A stretch of DNA of 64,000 nucleotides from Mactromeris polynyma (GCA_032209605.1 JASFXZ010000001.1:27098619-27162618), one strand, 5' to 3'. Positions 10,840 through 22,960 are shown, numbered from the stretch's first letter. A program made the numbers and translations. The notes: generated by a model from the letters alone, not told the origin.

Positions 10840-13233
10840 ATGTCAGATAAAGAAATTTTAGAAGAAAATAAGTGGCTAAATGACAAACATATCAATGCTG
10901 TATTAAACATCCTTTCCAAACAATACTCCTTTATCAATGGCCTACAGGACACACATATCAATGCTGTATTAAACATCCTTTCCAAACAATACTCCTTTAT
11001 CAATGGCCTACAGGACACACATATCAATGCTGTATTAAACATCCTTTCGAAACAATACTCCTTTATCAATGGCCTACAGGACACACATATCAATGCTGTA
11101 TTAAAAATCCTTTCGAAACAATACTCCTTTATCAATGGCCTACAGGACACACATATCAATGCTGTATTAAACATCCTTTCCAAACAATACTCCTTTATCA
11201 ATGGCCTACAGGACACACATATCAATGCTGTATTAAACATCCTTTCCAAACAATACTCCTTTATCAATGGCCTACAGGACACACATATCAATGCTGTATT
11301 AAACATCCTTTCGAAACAATACTCCTTTATCAATGGCCTACAGGACACACATATCAATGCTGTATTAAACATCCTTTCGAAACAATACTCCTTTATCAAT
11401 GGCCTACAGGACACACATATCAATGCTGTATTAAACATCCTTTCCAAACAATACTCCTTTATCAATGGCCTACAGGACACACATATCAATGCTGTATTAA
11501 ACATCCTTTCCAAACAATACTCCTTTATCAATGACCTACAGGACACACATATCAATGCTGTATTAAACATCCTTTCGAAACAATACTCCTTTATCAATGG
11601 CCTACAGGACACACATATCAATGCTGTATTAAAAATCCTTTCCAAACAATACTCCTTTATCAATGGCCTACAGGACACACATATCAATGCTGTATTAAAA
11701 ATCCTTTCCAAACAATACTCCTTTATTAATGGCCTACAGGACACACATATCAATGCTGTATTAAACATCCTTTCGAAACAATACTCCTTTATCAATGACC
11801 TACAGGACACACATATCAATGCTGTATTAAAAATCCTTTCCAAACAATACTCCTTTATCAATGGCCTACAGGACACACATATCAATGCTGTATTAAAAAT
11901 CCTTTCCAAACAATACTCCTTTATCAATGGCCTACAGGACACACATATCAATGCTGTATTAAACATCCTTTCGAAACAATACTCCTTTATCAATGGCCTA
12001 CAGGACACACATATCAATGCTGTATTAAACATCCTTTCGAAACAATACTCCTTTATCAATGGCCTACAGGACACACATATCAATGCTGTATTAAACATCC
12101 TTTCCAAACAATACTCCTTTATTAATGGCCTACAGGACACACATATCAATGCTGTATTAAACATCCTTTCGAAACAATACTCCTTTATCAATGACCTACA
12201 GGACACACATATCAATGCTGTATTAAAAATCCTTTCCAAACAATACTCCTTTATCAATGGCCTACAGGACACACATATCAATGCTGTATTAAACATCCTT
12301 TCCGAACAATACTCCTTTATTAATGGCCTACAGGACACACATATCAATGCTGTATTAAACATCCTTTCCGAACAATACTCCTTTATCAATGGCCTACAGG
12401 ACACACATATCAATGCTGTATTAAACATCCTTTCCGAACAATACTCCTTTATCAATGGCCTACAGGACACACATATCAATGCTGTATTAAACATCCTTTC
12501 GAAACAATACTCCTTTATCAATGGCCTACAGGACACACATATCAATGCTGTATTAAACATCCTTTCGAAACAATACTCCTTTATCAATGGCCTACAGGAC
12601 ACACATATCAATGCTGTATTAAACATCCTTTCGAAACAATACTCCTTTATCAATGGCCTACAGGACAAACATATCAATGCTGTATTAAACATCCTTTCAT
12701 AAAAACAACATTCCTTTATCAATGGCCTACAGGACACACAATTAATACCGCATTTTGTTGAAAAGTTGAAGATATGGAGTACTGATAAAAAATTTGTTCA
12801 TCAAAAAGCACCGAGTGTGCAAATTCATTTTGATGGTGACAGTCATTGGGTAACAAGTATACAAACAGACAAAGACCCATCCACTGTATATTACCTAGGT
12901 AGTTTAAGTGAACATTTGAAATGCCTAAAATTAAATATACAGATTTAACTAAGTCAAATTTACAAAAGTGATGCTAATATGTTAACGATTAAGATACCTA
13001 GAGTTCAGCAGCAGCCAAATTCTTACGATTGTGGTCTGTTTGCTATTGCACGTGCTGTAGAATTTTGCAAAAATCCTTTAAATATAAATTTCAATAGTAA
13101 TTTCATAATGAATGATATGAGGGAACATTTAGTTATGTGTTTAGAAAATGGTAAAATGACAACATTTCCTATGGAAAATATTATTCGAAGTCGGTCTACG
13201 GCATTTAGCGGGATTCCTTCCGAAATTAATTAA
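10840..13233 (+). pseudogene. C48 (Ulp1-like) protease with internally amplified segment
   Basis: The frame starts MSDKEILEENKWLNDKHINA. WLNDxHINAxxxLLxKQ is the usual entry to Ulp1-type domains. The next 22 residues are then repeated 27 more times in frame to about 12700. After a broken last unit the domain resumes (LIPHFVEKLKIW). It shows the catalytic-type His in GDSHWVTSI, then a frame break at about 12946, and the nucleophile block QQPNSYDCGLFAIARA (12979-13233), where Q, D, C and G are all present. The downstream Asp expected after the His lies near the frame break. The fold cannot be intact with this insert, and the frameshifts make it non-functional. Confidence 0.8.
10882..12741 (+). 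repeat. 66-bp in-frame minisatellite, about 28 copies, made from protease coding sequence
   Basis: The unit encodes DTHINAVLNILSKQYSFING plus LQ (22 residues). There are 27 complete in-frame units and one last unit with a frameshift (CTTTCATAAAAAC). Copies are nearly identical. Recurrent variants are CC/CG in CTTTCSAAA, AAC/AAA in the AVLNIL/AVLKIL codon, GGC/GAC (G/D), and three adjacent units with GAA (E). The first and last units share AAA (K) where the inner ones have ACA (T). The complementary strand is also open for 671 codons. Confidence 0.95.
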
Positions 13234-13244
13234 ACTACAAACAT

Positions 13245-13409
13245 GGTGTGTTTGTAGTATGCCGGATTTTGTTGACAATAATTATGATATCATGTGGAAA
13301 TAGGAAATGTAAAAGTCGGTTCCACCAAAAATGTGTTGGTAGAACAACTGCACATAGAACTATTAAGCAATGGAAATGGCAATGTATTTCCTGCAACCAT
13401 ATAAATTAG
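13245..13409 (+). pseudogene. PHD-like finger at the MULE 3' end
   Basis: One frame reads CVCSMPDFVDNNYDIM. After a frame change at about 13300, the next reads SCGNRKCKSRFHQKCVG and then WKWQCISC before TAG at 13407-13409. The order C.C, C..C, FH..C, W.C..C matches a C4HC3 PHD finger. It would sit directly C-terminal to the protease. Confidence 0.6.
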
Positions 13410-14257
13410 CCCTGTATTTTAAAATGAATTTGTAATTTATTATTTCGGAAACCAGAACCTAAAAGCATTTTAGTAAAAAAAATAACTTATAAGTAATTTT
13501 TTCGACTTCAGTCACAAGCTTTAAGTTACTTAGCTAAGAAACATTTTTACTAAGATGCTTTATGGATATGGCTCTTGTTGTTAATGATGTATGTGTATTT
13601 TATATTTCCTATACCTGTGTGAACATAAAGTTCAGTTCTGTTTTGTTATGTAATATATATATGCAAACTGTGTCTTAATAAAATTTATTGACTTGATTTG
13701 TAAATGTGTGTTAGTATTTGTTATGAAGCATATCAAAATTGTTTTAATGCTGATCTTTGCCTACAATATACAACACATATGGACTACATTACTTATTATA
13801 TTTAAAATCCGGGACTCAGTAATACAAGTTAATTAATAGTATTTAGGGCTTTGATACAAGAGAAAGTTGATGCAGGCACGGACATATAAACCGTTTATAT
13901 GTCCGTGGTGCAAGGCATCAGAGTCGCCGGGAAAATGTTTAGCAAAATAATTATTGTGAATATTTTAAGGGAATATGTAGAAAAGACGTAATAACACAAA
14001 CGGAATTTGCAAATATCTGAACGCACCACACACACGGTCCCTGCAAATATTGAACATGCAATATTACCGCGTGTAAGAAATGCACATATAGGCCTACATT
14101 TTTTATGTAACAACAAAGGGCAAAATCATCTTTTTCTTTAGAAAAAACGTAATAAACAGCCTTTAATCAAAATAAAATGCACACAATATGAAAATATATT
14201 CAATATTAGAAAAATAATATTAGATTATTCTCTTCATTTTATGCCAAGACACTAGCT
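13410..14257. other. MULE 3' flank with poly(A) signal and palindrome
   Basis: AT-rich sequence. AATAAA at 13677-13682 fits the end of the MULE transcript. AAATCCGGGACT at about 13806 repeats a left-end motif. A perfect palindrome lies at 13877-13907. No coding feature is seen. Confidence 0.5.
13877..13907. other. Perfect 15-bp palindrome with 1-nt centre
   Basis: CACGGACATATAAAC, then C, then its exact reverse complement GTTTATATGTCCGTG. It lies about 60 bp beyond the last MULE end motif. Confidence 0.85.
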
Positions 14258-14872
14258 CCCAGCAAACACCTGACGTCAAAAACGACGTTGACCCAACAAT
14301 CCAACGTTTAACCAACGTTAAAACCACGACGTCCGTGCAAAAATGGCGAAAAAAACGGGGTGTTAACCATAATGTTTTACCTCACACTTTAGCTTCATTA
14401 TGTTACTTAATAACTCAAATTCGCGAATTTCACTTAAGATTCGTGTTACCACTTATTTATAAATGCAATTTTGGCTTCTAGATGTAAGTGGTAACACGAA
14501 TCTTATCTAGTTGACCACTTATTATATTACTTAATAACTCAAATTCGCGAATTTCACTTAAGATGAGAATGCCTCTTTCTACTGTCAGTATGCCTTGGAA
14601 GTCAGTTGAGATTGACTTTTTGTATACATTTTGTATACTTTTCCTAGATTGCAGTTATTATATGAACCATGTCTTGCGATGTTGGGCCTTCGGACAAACT
14701 TTTAACATTTTGTTTTTTATCATATCTTTAAAATACCACCTTTACTCGAATGAATAGTTATTGTTTCGTCCAGTTTTACCAACTAATAACAAAGATATGG
14801 CGAATTTCGTTGCTTACCTGTTACTGAAATTCGAACGTTTTTGACGTCGTTTTGACGTCATTTTTATGTTAG
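14258..14872. mobile_element. Probable MITE with TGACGTCA-containing inverted ends
   Basis: TGACGTCAAAAACGACGT near 14271 is matched in inverted orientation by GACGTCGTTTTGACGTCA near 14843. Inside, a block of about 45 bp containing ACTCAAATTCGCGAATTTCA occurs twice (about 14400 and 14523). No coding capacity. The outer limits and target duplication are not resolved. Confidence 0.5.
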
Positions 14873-16585
14873 TTGACGTCATATTTGCATTGCATGTTGT
14901 ACACCATTCAGGATAGTGAAATATGACACAAAACACGTATACCCCATAACCCACTTTAATGTTGGTTATATGAAGTGTTTATGATTAAATTACATGTACA
15001 TACACGCATTAGTGTTTAATAAATATCCCCAATGCTGACATTCGTTAAAGTAGCTACGTATCATTTTCCTCCACAATTCCAGGACATGTCATTGTAATAT
15101 ACCGGAAAGCTGGTCCGACAAACTGCCTTTCATGATTGTAGAGTTATTGTTGTCGTTCCCTAGACAGCCCACCTGGCGGAATACTGTCTGGTAGAGCGTT
15201 GTGATGAACGTCTGTATTCTTCTTCACAATCCTAATACTCCTCTCTGGTACATCGGAACATTCTCTGACCATTATCCTTTCCTTGTGTGTTTGATAAATG
15301 GAATATATGTAGTTTCTGTATTCCTTTCACTGGCAAGAAGTACCTTTTCATAAATGATTTCCAAGCATACCTGAAACATTCTTTGTTTTATTTATTTCAA
15401 CATTAAACATGTACGTTTACGTGTAACATGTTGTTATGGCAATAACTACAATCATTTACTTGTAAAAAAAGGTACAATTGTTGCTAAGAATATTGCAGCA
15501 ATTTGGAAACTGTAAGCAAAAATACGTACAAAAGTACTTTCCTGGAATCTACCCAGTACTTTCCTGGAATCTACCCAGTACTTTCCTGGTTACTTACATG
15601 CCAGTACTATGTTAGGTGGGAAATACTGAAAAACATTCAGAACTATTTTATCCGACGAGACGAGGGATCGAACCCACGACCTTCGGATTCGTAGTCAGCA
15701 GCGTTAACCACTGAGCCACAGAACATCCTCTAGTGTATGCCAGACGGAGCACTATGTGATAAAATTCAACATTTTGTGCGGTCAAAAAAAATAGTTCTCG
15801 TAGTTTACTAAAACAGAATTAACTTCAAAATAACTTCGATAAATTCACATAAGAAATGGATAATTGTTGTCATTTCTAATTAAAAAACATATTTCAGTTT
15901 TCATATTGCTTAAATATGTGATTTTAATCCCGTTTCATCAGAACTCCAGAGTTCACGCAACCATATTGTTTACATGATATGATATTCGAATGGTATTTCG
16001 AAAAGTAGCGCATAACGAACATCCGAGGCACTTGACGTAAGCGCTATTTTTAGAATGGGAAATCCCACACTCGAGCATAATATTGCACTGCATTGTTTGT
16101 TGACCAGAATAATCGTAACGGAACTAACTTTATAGTAAGGCGGCAGAGATACAGGATCCACGTGATCATATGAAATCCTATCATAAATACATGTGGATAT
16201 CAGACTGACGCCTTGATGGATGACGGAGTGAGTAAAATTCGTACATTTAACGTTTGTATCTACTTTCGATTTTGATCGCTCATGATTCAAGAAATTCGAC
16301 TTGATCTTGGACCCAATATATACATTGTGTTTATATGAGTCCCAGATTTTATGTCTGTTCTTTCACATTTTTTGATTGTCCTTGTTATTATTTTATACGT
16401 CTTTACCTGAATTTTACGCGAATTATTGATGATTTTTTACTTTCGGTTTTAAACCAGACAGTCGTGCAAGCACCAGTCAAGGAAACTGAAGTGAGGCACT
16501 CATCTTTTGAATGGATATATATCAAGAACATTAATCGTAACTCTAACCATGAGTCATGAACCTTTCCGGTATGAATAAAGATTTA
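14873..16585. other. Non-coding stretch with small repeats
   Basis: No convincing exon is seen. It holds a 22-bp repeat of about 2.5 copies at 15535-15589 (TACTTTCCTGGAATCTACCC) and the tRNA-like SINE head at about 15650. The 5' exon of the TIR-STING gene could lie here or further downstream, but I cannot identify it. Confidence 0.4.
15650..15728 (-). mobile_element. tRNA-derived SINE head
   Basis: On the minus strand it has an A box TGGCTCAGTGG, then AACGCTGCTGACTACGAATC, then a B box GGTTCGATCCC (complement of 15665-15675). The anticodon stem pairs poorly and the acceptor arms do not pair, so this is a SINE or tRNA pseudogene, not a functional tRNA. Confidence 0.65.
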
Positions 16586-17999
16586 TGGGTATAATCACCT
16601 GAATGCGAGTACATGTGAGGGTATAATCACCTATATATGTATATGTGAAGGTATGATCACCTACATTTATATGAGTGTATAATCACCTACATGCGAGTAC
16701 ATGTGAGGGTATAATCACCTACATGTGAGTACATATTAGGGTATAATGAAATCACCTATATGTGAAGGTATATATGAGTGTATAATCACCTACATGTATA
16801 TGATGTATAATCACCTACATGCGAGTACATGTGAGGGTATAATCACCTACATGTGAGTACATATTAGAGTATAATGAAATCACCTATATGTGAAGGTATA
16901 TATGAGTGTATAATCACCTACATGCGAGTACATGTGAGGGTATAATCACCTACATGTGAGTACATATTAGGGTATAATGAAATCACCTATATGTGAAGGT
17001 ATATATGAGTGTATAATCACCTACATGTATATGATGTATAATCACCTACATGCGAGTACATGTGAGGGTATAATCACCTACATGTGAGTACATATTAGAG
17101 TATAATGAAATCACCTATATGTGAAGGTATATATGAGTGTATAATCACCTACATGCGAGTACATGTGAGGGTATAATCACCTACATGTGAGTACATATTA
17201 GGGTATAATGAAATCACCTATATGTGAAGGTATATATGAGTGTATAATCACCTACATGTATATGAGTGTATAATCACCTACATGTGAGAACAAATGTGTG
17301 AGTGTATAATCACCTACACATGAGTACATGTGAGGGTATAATCACCTACATTAGAGGGTATAATCACCTACATGTGAGGGTATAATCACCTACACATGAG
17401 TACATGTGAGGGTATAATCACCTTCATGTGAGGGTATAATCACCTACATGTGAGTACATGTGAGGGTATAATCACCTACTTGTGAGGGTATAATCACCTA
17501 CATGTGAGGGTATAATCACCTACATATGAGGGTAAAATCACCTACATGTGAGGGTATAATCACCTACATTTGAGGGTAAAATCACCTACATGAGAGGGTA
17601 TAATCACCTACATGTGAGGGTATAATCACCTACATATGAGGGTAAAATCACCTACATGTGAGGGTATAATCACCTACATATGAGGGTAAAATCACCTACA
17701 TGTGAGTACATGTGAGGGTATAATCACCTACATATGAGGGTAAAATCACCTACATGTGAGTACATGTGAGGGTATAATCACCTACATGTGAGGGTATAAT
17801 CACCTACATATGAGGGTAAAATCACCTACATGTGAGTACATGTGAGGGTATAATCACCTACATGTGAGGGTAAAATCACCTACATGTGAGGGTATAATCA
17901 CCTACATATGAGGGTAAAATCACCTACATGTGAGGGTATAATCACCTACATGTGAGTACATGTGAGGGTATAATCACCTACATGTGAGGGCATAATCAT
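16586..17999 (+). repeat. 22-bp minisatellite with higher-order structure, part A
   Basis: The unit is built on TATAATCACCTACATGTGAG plus GG. In 16,680-17,270 the units form a longer composite repeat containing ATTAGGGTATAATGAAATCA and AGGTATATATGAGTG, repeated several times. From about 17,300 simple units dominate. Confidence 0.95.
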
Positions 18000-18942
18000 T
18001 ATTTATTTTTGAACGAAATACCAGTGTAAAGGTCAAAAGTCATATTTTGTAATTTCTACTTTATAGTTGATTGAACAACTTTGGGGTGTTTTGCTAGCAC
18101 AACCAATATGTAAAATGATGATAAAGTTACTTTCTGACAGTTCGAAAGTGTGAGATTCAAAATTGCAATATAAGCGAAGGTCCTTAAAAACTAACACATA
18201 TCATATACTGAAGTTGTACATTGATTTGCAATATAATTTGTCTGCAAAAACGACAATTTCCTCTCTAAGAACTAAAAAAGACTTAACACTACAATGTAAA
18301 CAAATGTGCGACGAAAACTATATCGTAGTAATCGGACATTTACGGTTAATACCGGTGTTCAGTGTGCACAGGTATTCAGTGCTATGAGTATACACCATCA
18401 TACCAAAGTGTGTTTTACAAACAGCTTTTTGGTCACTTTCGACGGAAATACCAAAATTCCACACGTTTGATGTGAATTTGGCAGGGAGATTCTTGTATGC
18501 AGACAAAATGACTATACATGCAAAGTCAACAAAATTAAGGCATAATTGGTATCGAATTTGAAAAACAACTTATTGTGTGCGTCAAACGATAATCTATGTT
18601 ATTTTGTTCTATGTTCAAATTAATTTTAGTATTTGTTGGATCTTAAAATATTAGCTATTTCGAGATTCCTTTGCTTTGAAACTATATGCATACTCTAGCT
18701 CTACATGTGTCATGTTACCTACTTTCGGTTTTGTTGTCAATTAATACCAATGTGTTTAATGTTACTAGAATTATCTATCGATGAAAATGAAATGGTAAAC
18801 CTGAATTATTTTGTCTTAAAGTATTTAACATGTTTAGATAATATGATTCGCGAATCAACGATCTTATAGTGGACAAATCTGGTACTGGGATTGCTGGCCT
18901 TGAACCGCGAGTGCTCGGATATTCGGATACTCATTACAGCCC
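18000..18942. other. Single-copy interlude between two halves of the 22-bp array
   Basis: AT-rich sequence of ordinary composition separates two arrays of the same unit. I see no transposon ends or exon. It may be an old insertion or the original single-copy spacer. Confidence 0.45.
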
Positions 18943-20716
18943 TAATAATCACCTACATGTGAGGGTATGATCACCTACATGTGAGGGTATAATCACCTAC
19001 ATGTGAGTGTATAATCACCTACATGTGAGGGTATAATCACCTACATGTGAGGGTATAATCACCTACATTAGAGGGTATGATCACCTACATGTGAGGGTAT
19101 AATCACCTACATGTGAGTGTATAATCACCTACATGTGAGGGTATAATCATCTACATGTGAGGGTATAATCATCTACATGTGAGTGTATGATCACCTACAT
19201 GTGACAGTGAGTGTATAATCATCTACATGTGAGGGTATAATCATCTACATGTGAGGGTATGATCACCTACATGTGAGGGTATGATCACCTACATGTGAGG
19301 GTATGATCACCTACATGTGAGTGTATAATCACCTACATGTGAGTGTATAATCACCTACATGTGAGGGTATAATCACCTACATGTGAGGGTATAATCACCT
19401 ACATTAGAGGGTATGATCACCTACATGTGAGGGTATAATCACCTACATGTGAGTGTATAATCACCTACATGTGAGGGTATAATCATCTACATGTGAGGGT
19501 ATAATCATCTACATGTGAGTGTATGATCACCTACATGTGACAGTGAGTGTATAATCATCTACATGTGAGGGTATAATCATCTACATGTGAGGGTATGATC
19601 ACCTACATGTGAGGGTATGATCACCTACATGTGAGGGTATGATCACCTACATGTGAGTGTATAATCATCTACATGTGAGTGTATGATCACCTACATGTGA
19701 GGGTATAATCACCTACATGTGAGGGTATGATCACCTACATGTGAGGGTATGATCACCTACATGTGAGTGTATAATCATCTACATGTGAGTGTATGATCAC
19801 CTACATGTGAGGGTATAATCATCTACATGTGAGTGTATAATCACCTACATGTGAGGGTATAATCACCTACATGTGAGTGTATAATCACCTACATGTGAGG
19901 GTATAATCATCTACATGTGAGGGTATAATCACCTACATGTGAGTGTATAATCACCTACATGTGAGGGTATAATCACCTACATGTGAGGGTATGATCACCT
20001 ACATGTGAGTGTATAATCATCTACATGTGAGTGTATGATCACCTACATGTGAGGGTATAATCATCTACATGTGAGTGTATAATCACCTACATGTGAGGGT
20101 ATAATCATCTACATGTGAGTGTATAATCACCTACATGTGAGGGTATAATCACCTACATGTGAGTGTATAATCACCTACATGTGAGGGTATAATCATCTAC
20201 ATGTGAGTGTATGATCACCTACATGTGAGTGTATAATCATCTACATGTGAGTGTATAATCACCTACATGTGAGGGTATAATCATCTACATGTGAGTGTAT
20301 GATCACCTACATGTGAGTGTATAATCATCTACATGTGAGGGTATAATCATCTACATGTGAGGGTATGATCACCTACATGTGAGGGTATGATCACCTACAT
20401 GTGAGGGTATGATCACCTACATGTGAGTGTATAATCATCTACATGTGAGTGTATGATCACCTACATGTGAGGGTATAATCATCTACATGTGAGTGTATAA
20501 TCACCTACATTTGAGGGTATAATCATCTACATGTGAGTGTATAATCACCTACATGTGAGGGTATAATCACCTACATGTGAGGGTATAATCACCTACATGT
20601 GAGTGTATAATCACCTACATGTGAGGGTATAATCACCTACATGTGAGTGTATAATCACCTACATGTGAGGGTTTAATCACCTACATGTGAGTGTATAATC
20701 ACCTACATGTGAGGGT
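18943..20716 (+). repeat. 22-bp minisatellite, part B
   Basis: The same unit as part A (TATAATCACCTACATGTGAG), here with alternation of GGG/GTG, AATCACC/GATCACC and CACC/CATC variants. Blocks of units are duplicated: a run of units at about 18,990 recurs at about 19,340. It is interrupted at about 20,717 by the CR1-like insertion and resumes for about one unit at 22,951-22,978. Confidence 0.95.
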
Positions 20717-22950
20717 ATCATCATCATCATCATCATCTCCAGTGATTGCATCACTCAGCAAGGAGTATAATCGCAATTTGCTTAAACCGTATAGACATAC
20801 ACAGCAGGCAGGACTGACTGTTCTCAAAATAAAAGTTCCACTATTTACAATTTCTATTTAAAGGATAAAAACATCTCCTTGTGACTAGTATTTTATATGT
20901 TGGCTGGCCAGAGCTGATTGGAAAGCATCCAGGCTGGTCTGGTCAACGACGTACTGTGGCAACTTGTTCCAAAGCACGATGGTTGCGGGAAAGAAACTGT
21001 TTTGGAAGATGGAAGTGCGGGCTCGGATTTGGCTGAAGCGTTGGTTGTGCCCTCTGGTAGACTTAGCATTGATGAGCGGAGGATCTGGAGTTATGTCTAC
21101 AAGGTTGTGAATTATCTTGAAAAGCATGGTTGTTCTGGTGTTGTTGCGCCGGCGTTGGAGGGTGTCCCATTTGAGGTCGGTAAGCATGGGGGTGACGCTG
21201 CTTGTTTGTGCGTAGTCATGTTTCACGAATCTTGCAGCGAGACGTTGGACCATTTCTAGTTGGTTGATGTGACACTCAGAGTGATGGGACCAAACAGATG
21301 AGGCGTATTCAACAGAAGGTCGAACGTACGTCTTGAAAGCATTAGACTTGGCGCTTGGAGGGCTAGATCGTATGTTTCGCCTGATGAAGGACATGGTGGA
21401 ATTGGCTTTTTTGGTGATGTTATCAATGTGGTTTTTCCAAGAGAGGTCTGAAGAAATGGTAACACCAAGATATTTGGCATGATCTGCAGTGTTGAGTACG
21501 TTGTCGTGGATGCTATAGGTGTTGGGGATAGGTTTTCTTTTTGTTGAGATGTGGATGACTTCACATTTGTCAGGATTAAAGGCCATCTGCCAATCATTCT
21601 CCCAGGATTGGAGGCTATCAAGGTCATATTGGAGTTGGCGTGAGTTGTCAGGGCTACGGATGATTCGATACAAGAGGCAATCATCGGCGAAGAGTCGAGC
21701 CGTGGATTGGACTTTGGAGGGTAGATCATTGATGTAGGCTAAGAAGAGAAGAGGGCCAAGGACGCTACCCTGAGGGATGCCAGAGGTGACAGGTGAGGTA
21801 GCTGAGAGGGAGCCCTCAAGGACAACCTGTTGTGTGCGCGACGAGAGAAAGTCGTCAATCCAGGAGTGGGTTGTGCCTCTTATTCCATAATGGTCCAGTT
21901 TCTGAAGTAGACGAGAGTGTGGAACTGTATCGAATGCTTTGGAGAACAGCGTCAATTTGATGGTTGTTATCTATTCCTTTAGCTAACTCATTGATGGTTT
22001 TTAGGAGTTGAGTGTCGCAGGAGCGTTTTTTCTGAACCCATGTTGGTAGTCAGAGAAGATGTTGTGCGAGTCAAAGTGAGACATGATGTTGCTGAAGATG
22101 ATGTGTTCCAACACCTTGCAGGAGACTGATATTAGAGAGATGGGTCTGTAGTTGGATGGTGAGGAACGATTTCCCTTTTTGAAGATAGGTGAGCCAAGTG
22201 CGGTTCTCCAGTCCAGTTGGATCTGACCTTGGTCCAGAGACAGTTTGAATAGGTTTGCTAGACCTAGAGACAACTCTGCTGAGGCAAGTTTGAGGAGTCT
22301 AGTGGGTATCTTGTCTGGTCCTGGAGCCTTGTGTGGTTTGAGGTTCGACAGAAGCTTCTGGACGCCCTTAATCGTGACATGTATAGGGTTTAGAGTTGGT
22401 AAGCAGCTTGGTGGAAGGGTAGGACGTTGAGCCATGTCCTCTTTGGTGAAGACAGAGGTGAACTGGTCATTCAGAAGTTCAGCTTTCTGTTTACCATTGC
22501 TGTACGCCAACCCGTCCTTCTTGAGTGAGGACACACCAAAGTTGTCTTTTTTCTTGGATTTTATATAGTTCCAGAAGACTTTTGGGTTCTGGTGGTCTGG
22601 CTGGAGCATGTCTGATACGTGGGCATCGTGGACGGACATGCATAGGCGCTGGGCTTTCCTTTTAATGTCTTTATATTTGGACCAGTCAGATGGGGAATTA
22701 GAATTCTTGGCACGCCGGAACCATCGTCGTTTCAGTCTGGTGATTCGCTTTATATCCCGGTCAATCCATGGTTGATTAAATCTTTGGGCGCTTTGGCGAT
22801 GTGGGACTTTGTCTTCAAGGATCTTTTGGCAGCCGTCCTTAAAAATAGTCCAGATGTAGTTAATGGCTGAGGAGGGGTTGATTTTCTCTAGTAAGGTGTC
22901 TGATAAGGCTATGCTTTTTTCTTTAATGGTATTGATGTTTGCCTTTCCCC
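20717..22950 (-). mobile_element. 5'-truncated CR1/jockey-type non-LTR retrotransposon
   Basis: It is inserted in the 22-bp array, with the array unit present on both sides. On the element's own strand the 3' end is a (GAT)n microsatellite (20717-20737 as ATC repeats), typical of CR1-like elements. Two frames (22960-22001 and 21955-20885) together make the end of the endonuclease-RT linker and a nearly whole reverse transcriptase. There is no endonuclease, so the copy is 5' truncated. Confidence 0.85.
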
Positions 22951-22960
22951 TCATGTACAA
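20885..22960 (-). pseudogene. Non-LTR reverse transcriptase, frameshifted
   Basis: The N-terminal part (22960-22001) has the usual KAPGPDKIPTRLLK block, NYRPISLISVSCKVLEHII and HGFRK. The C-terminal part (21955-20885) has FSKAFDTVPHSRLLQKL, SGIPQGSVLGPLLF, the catalytic FADD (in ARLFADDCLLY) and AKYLGVTISSDLSW, followed by the thumb region and the C-terminal domain. About 45 bp between the two frames carry damage: a homopolymer frameshift in the T-run near 22025 (after HGFRK) and a small deletion just before FSKAFD near 21950. This is a CR1/jockey-group RT. The exact clade is not determined. Confidence 0.9.

Larger units (their letters stand above)
8455..13820 (+). mobile_element. Decayed Mutator-like element (MULE) with SWIM, C48 protease and PHD parts
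   Basis: One plus-strand element carries, in order, a MULE-type transposase (8667-9627 and 9618-9911), a linker, a SWIM zinc finger (10218-10505), a C48/Ulp1-like protease (10840-13233), a PHD-like finger (about 13245-13409) and an AATAAA signal at 13677-13682. Frameshifts or stops lie at about 9610, 9911, 10225, 10502, 12700, 12946 and 13310, so it is a pseudogene. AAAATCCGGGAC occurs three times near 8458-8510 and once at about 13805, in the same orientation. These may be subterminal repeats, but true inverted ends were not found, so the limits are approximate. MULEs carrying Ulp1-type proteases are well known in plants (Kaonashi). Confidence 0.75.

Noticed and set aside
10722..12737. 671-codon antisense frame opposite the MULE protease array
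   Set aside because: It is the complement of a 66-bp stop-free unit. The sense frame has recognisable protease sequence on both sides; the antisense one has none.
15650..15728. Functional tRNA on the minus strand
   Set aside because: A and B boxes are present, but the acceptor arms do not pair and the anticodon stem is poor. A SINE head fits better.
16335..16559. 74-codon plus-strand frame as the missing first exon of the TIR-STING gene
   Set aside because: It ends in a stop without a clear phase-0 donor and shows no TIR or leader features. The first exon remains unfound.
20918..21737. Plus-strand frames of 72-113 codons inside the CR1-like element
   Set aside because: They lie opposite the reverse transcriptase frame and have no own similarity.
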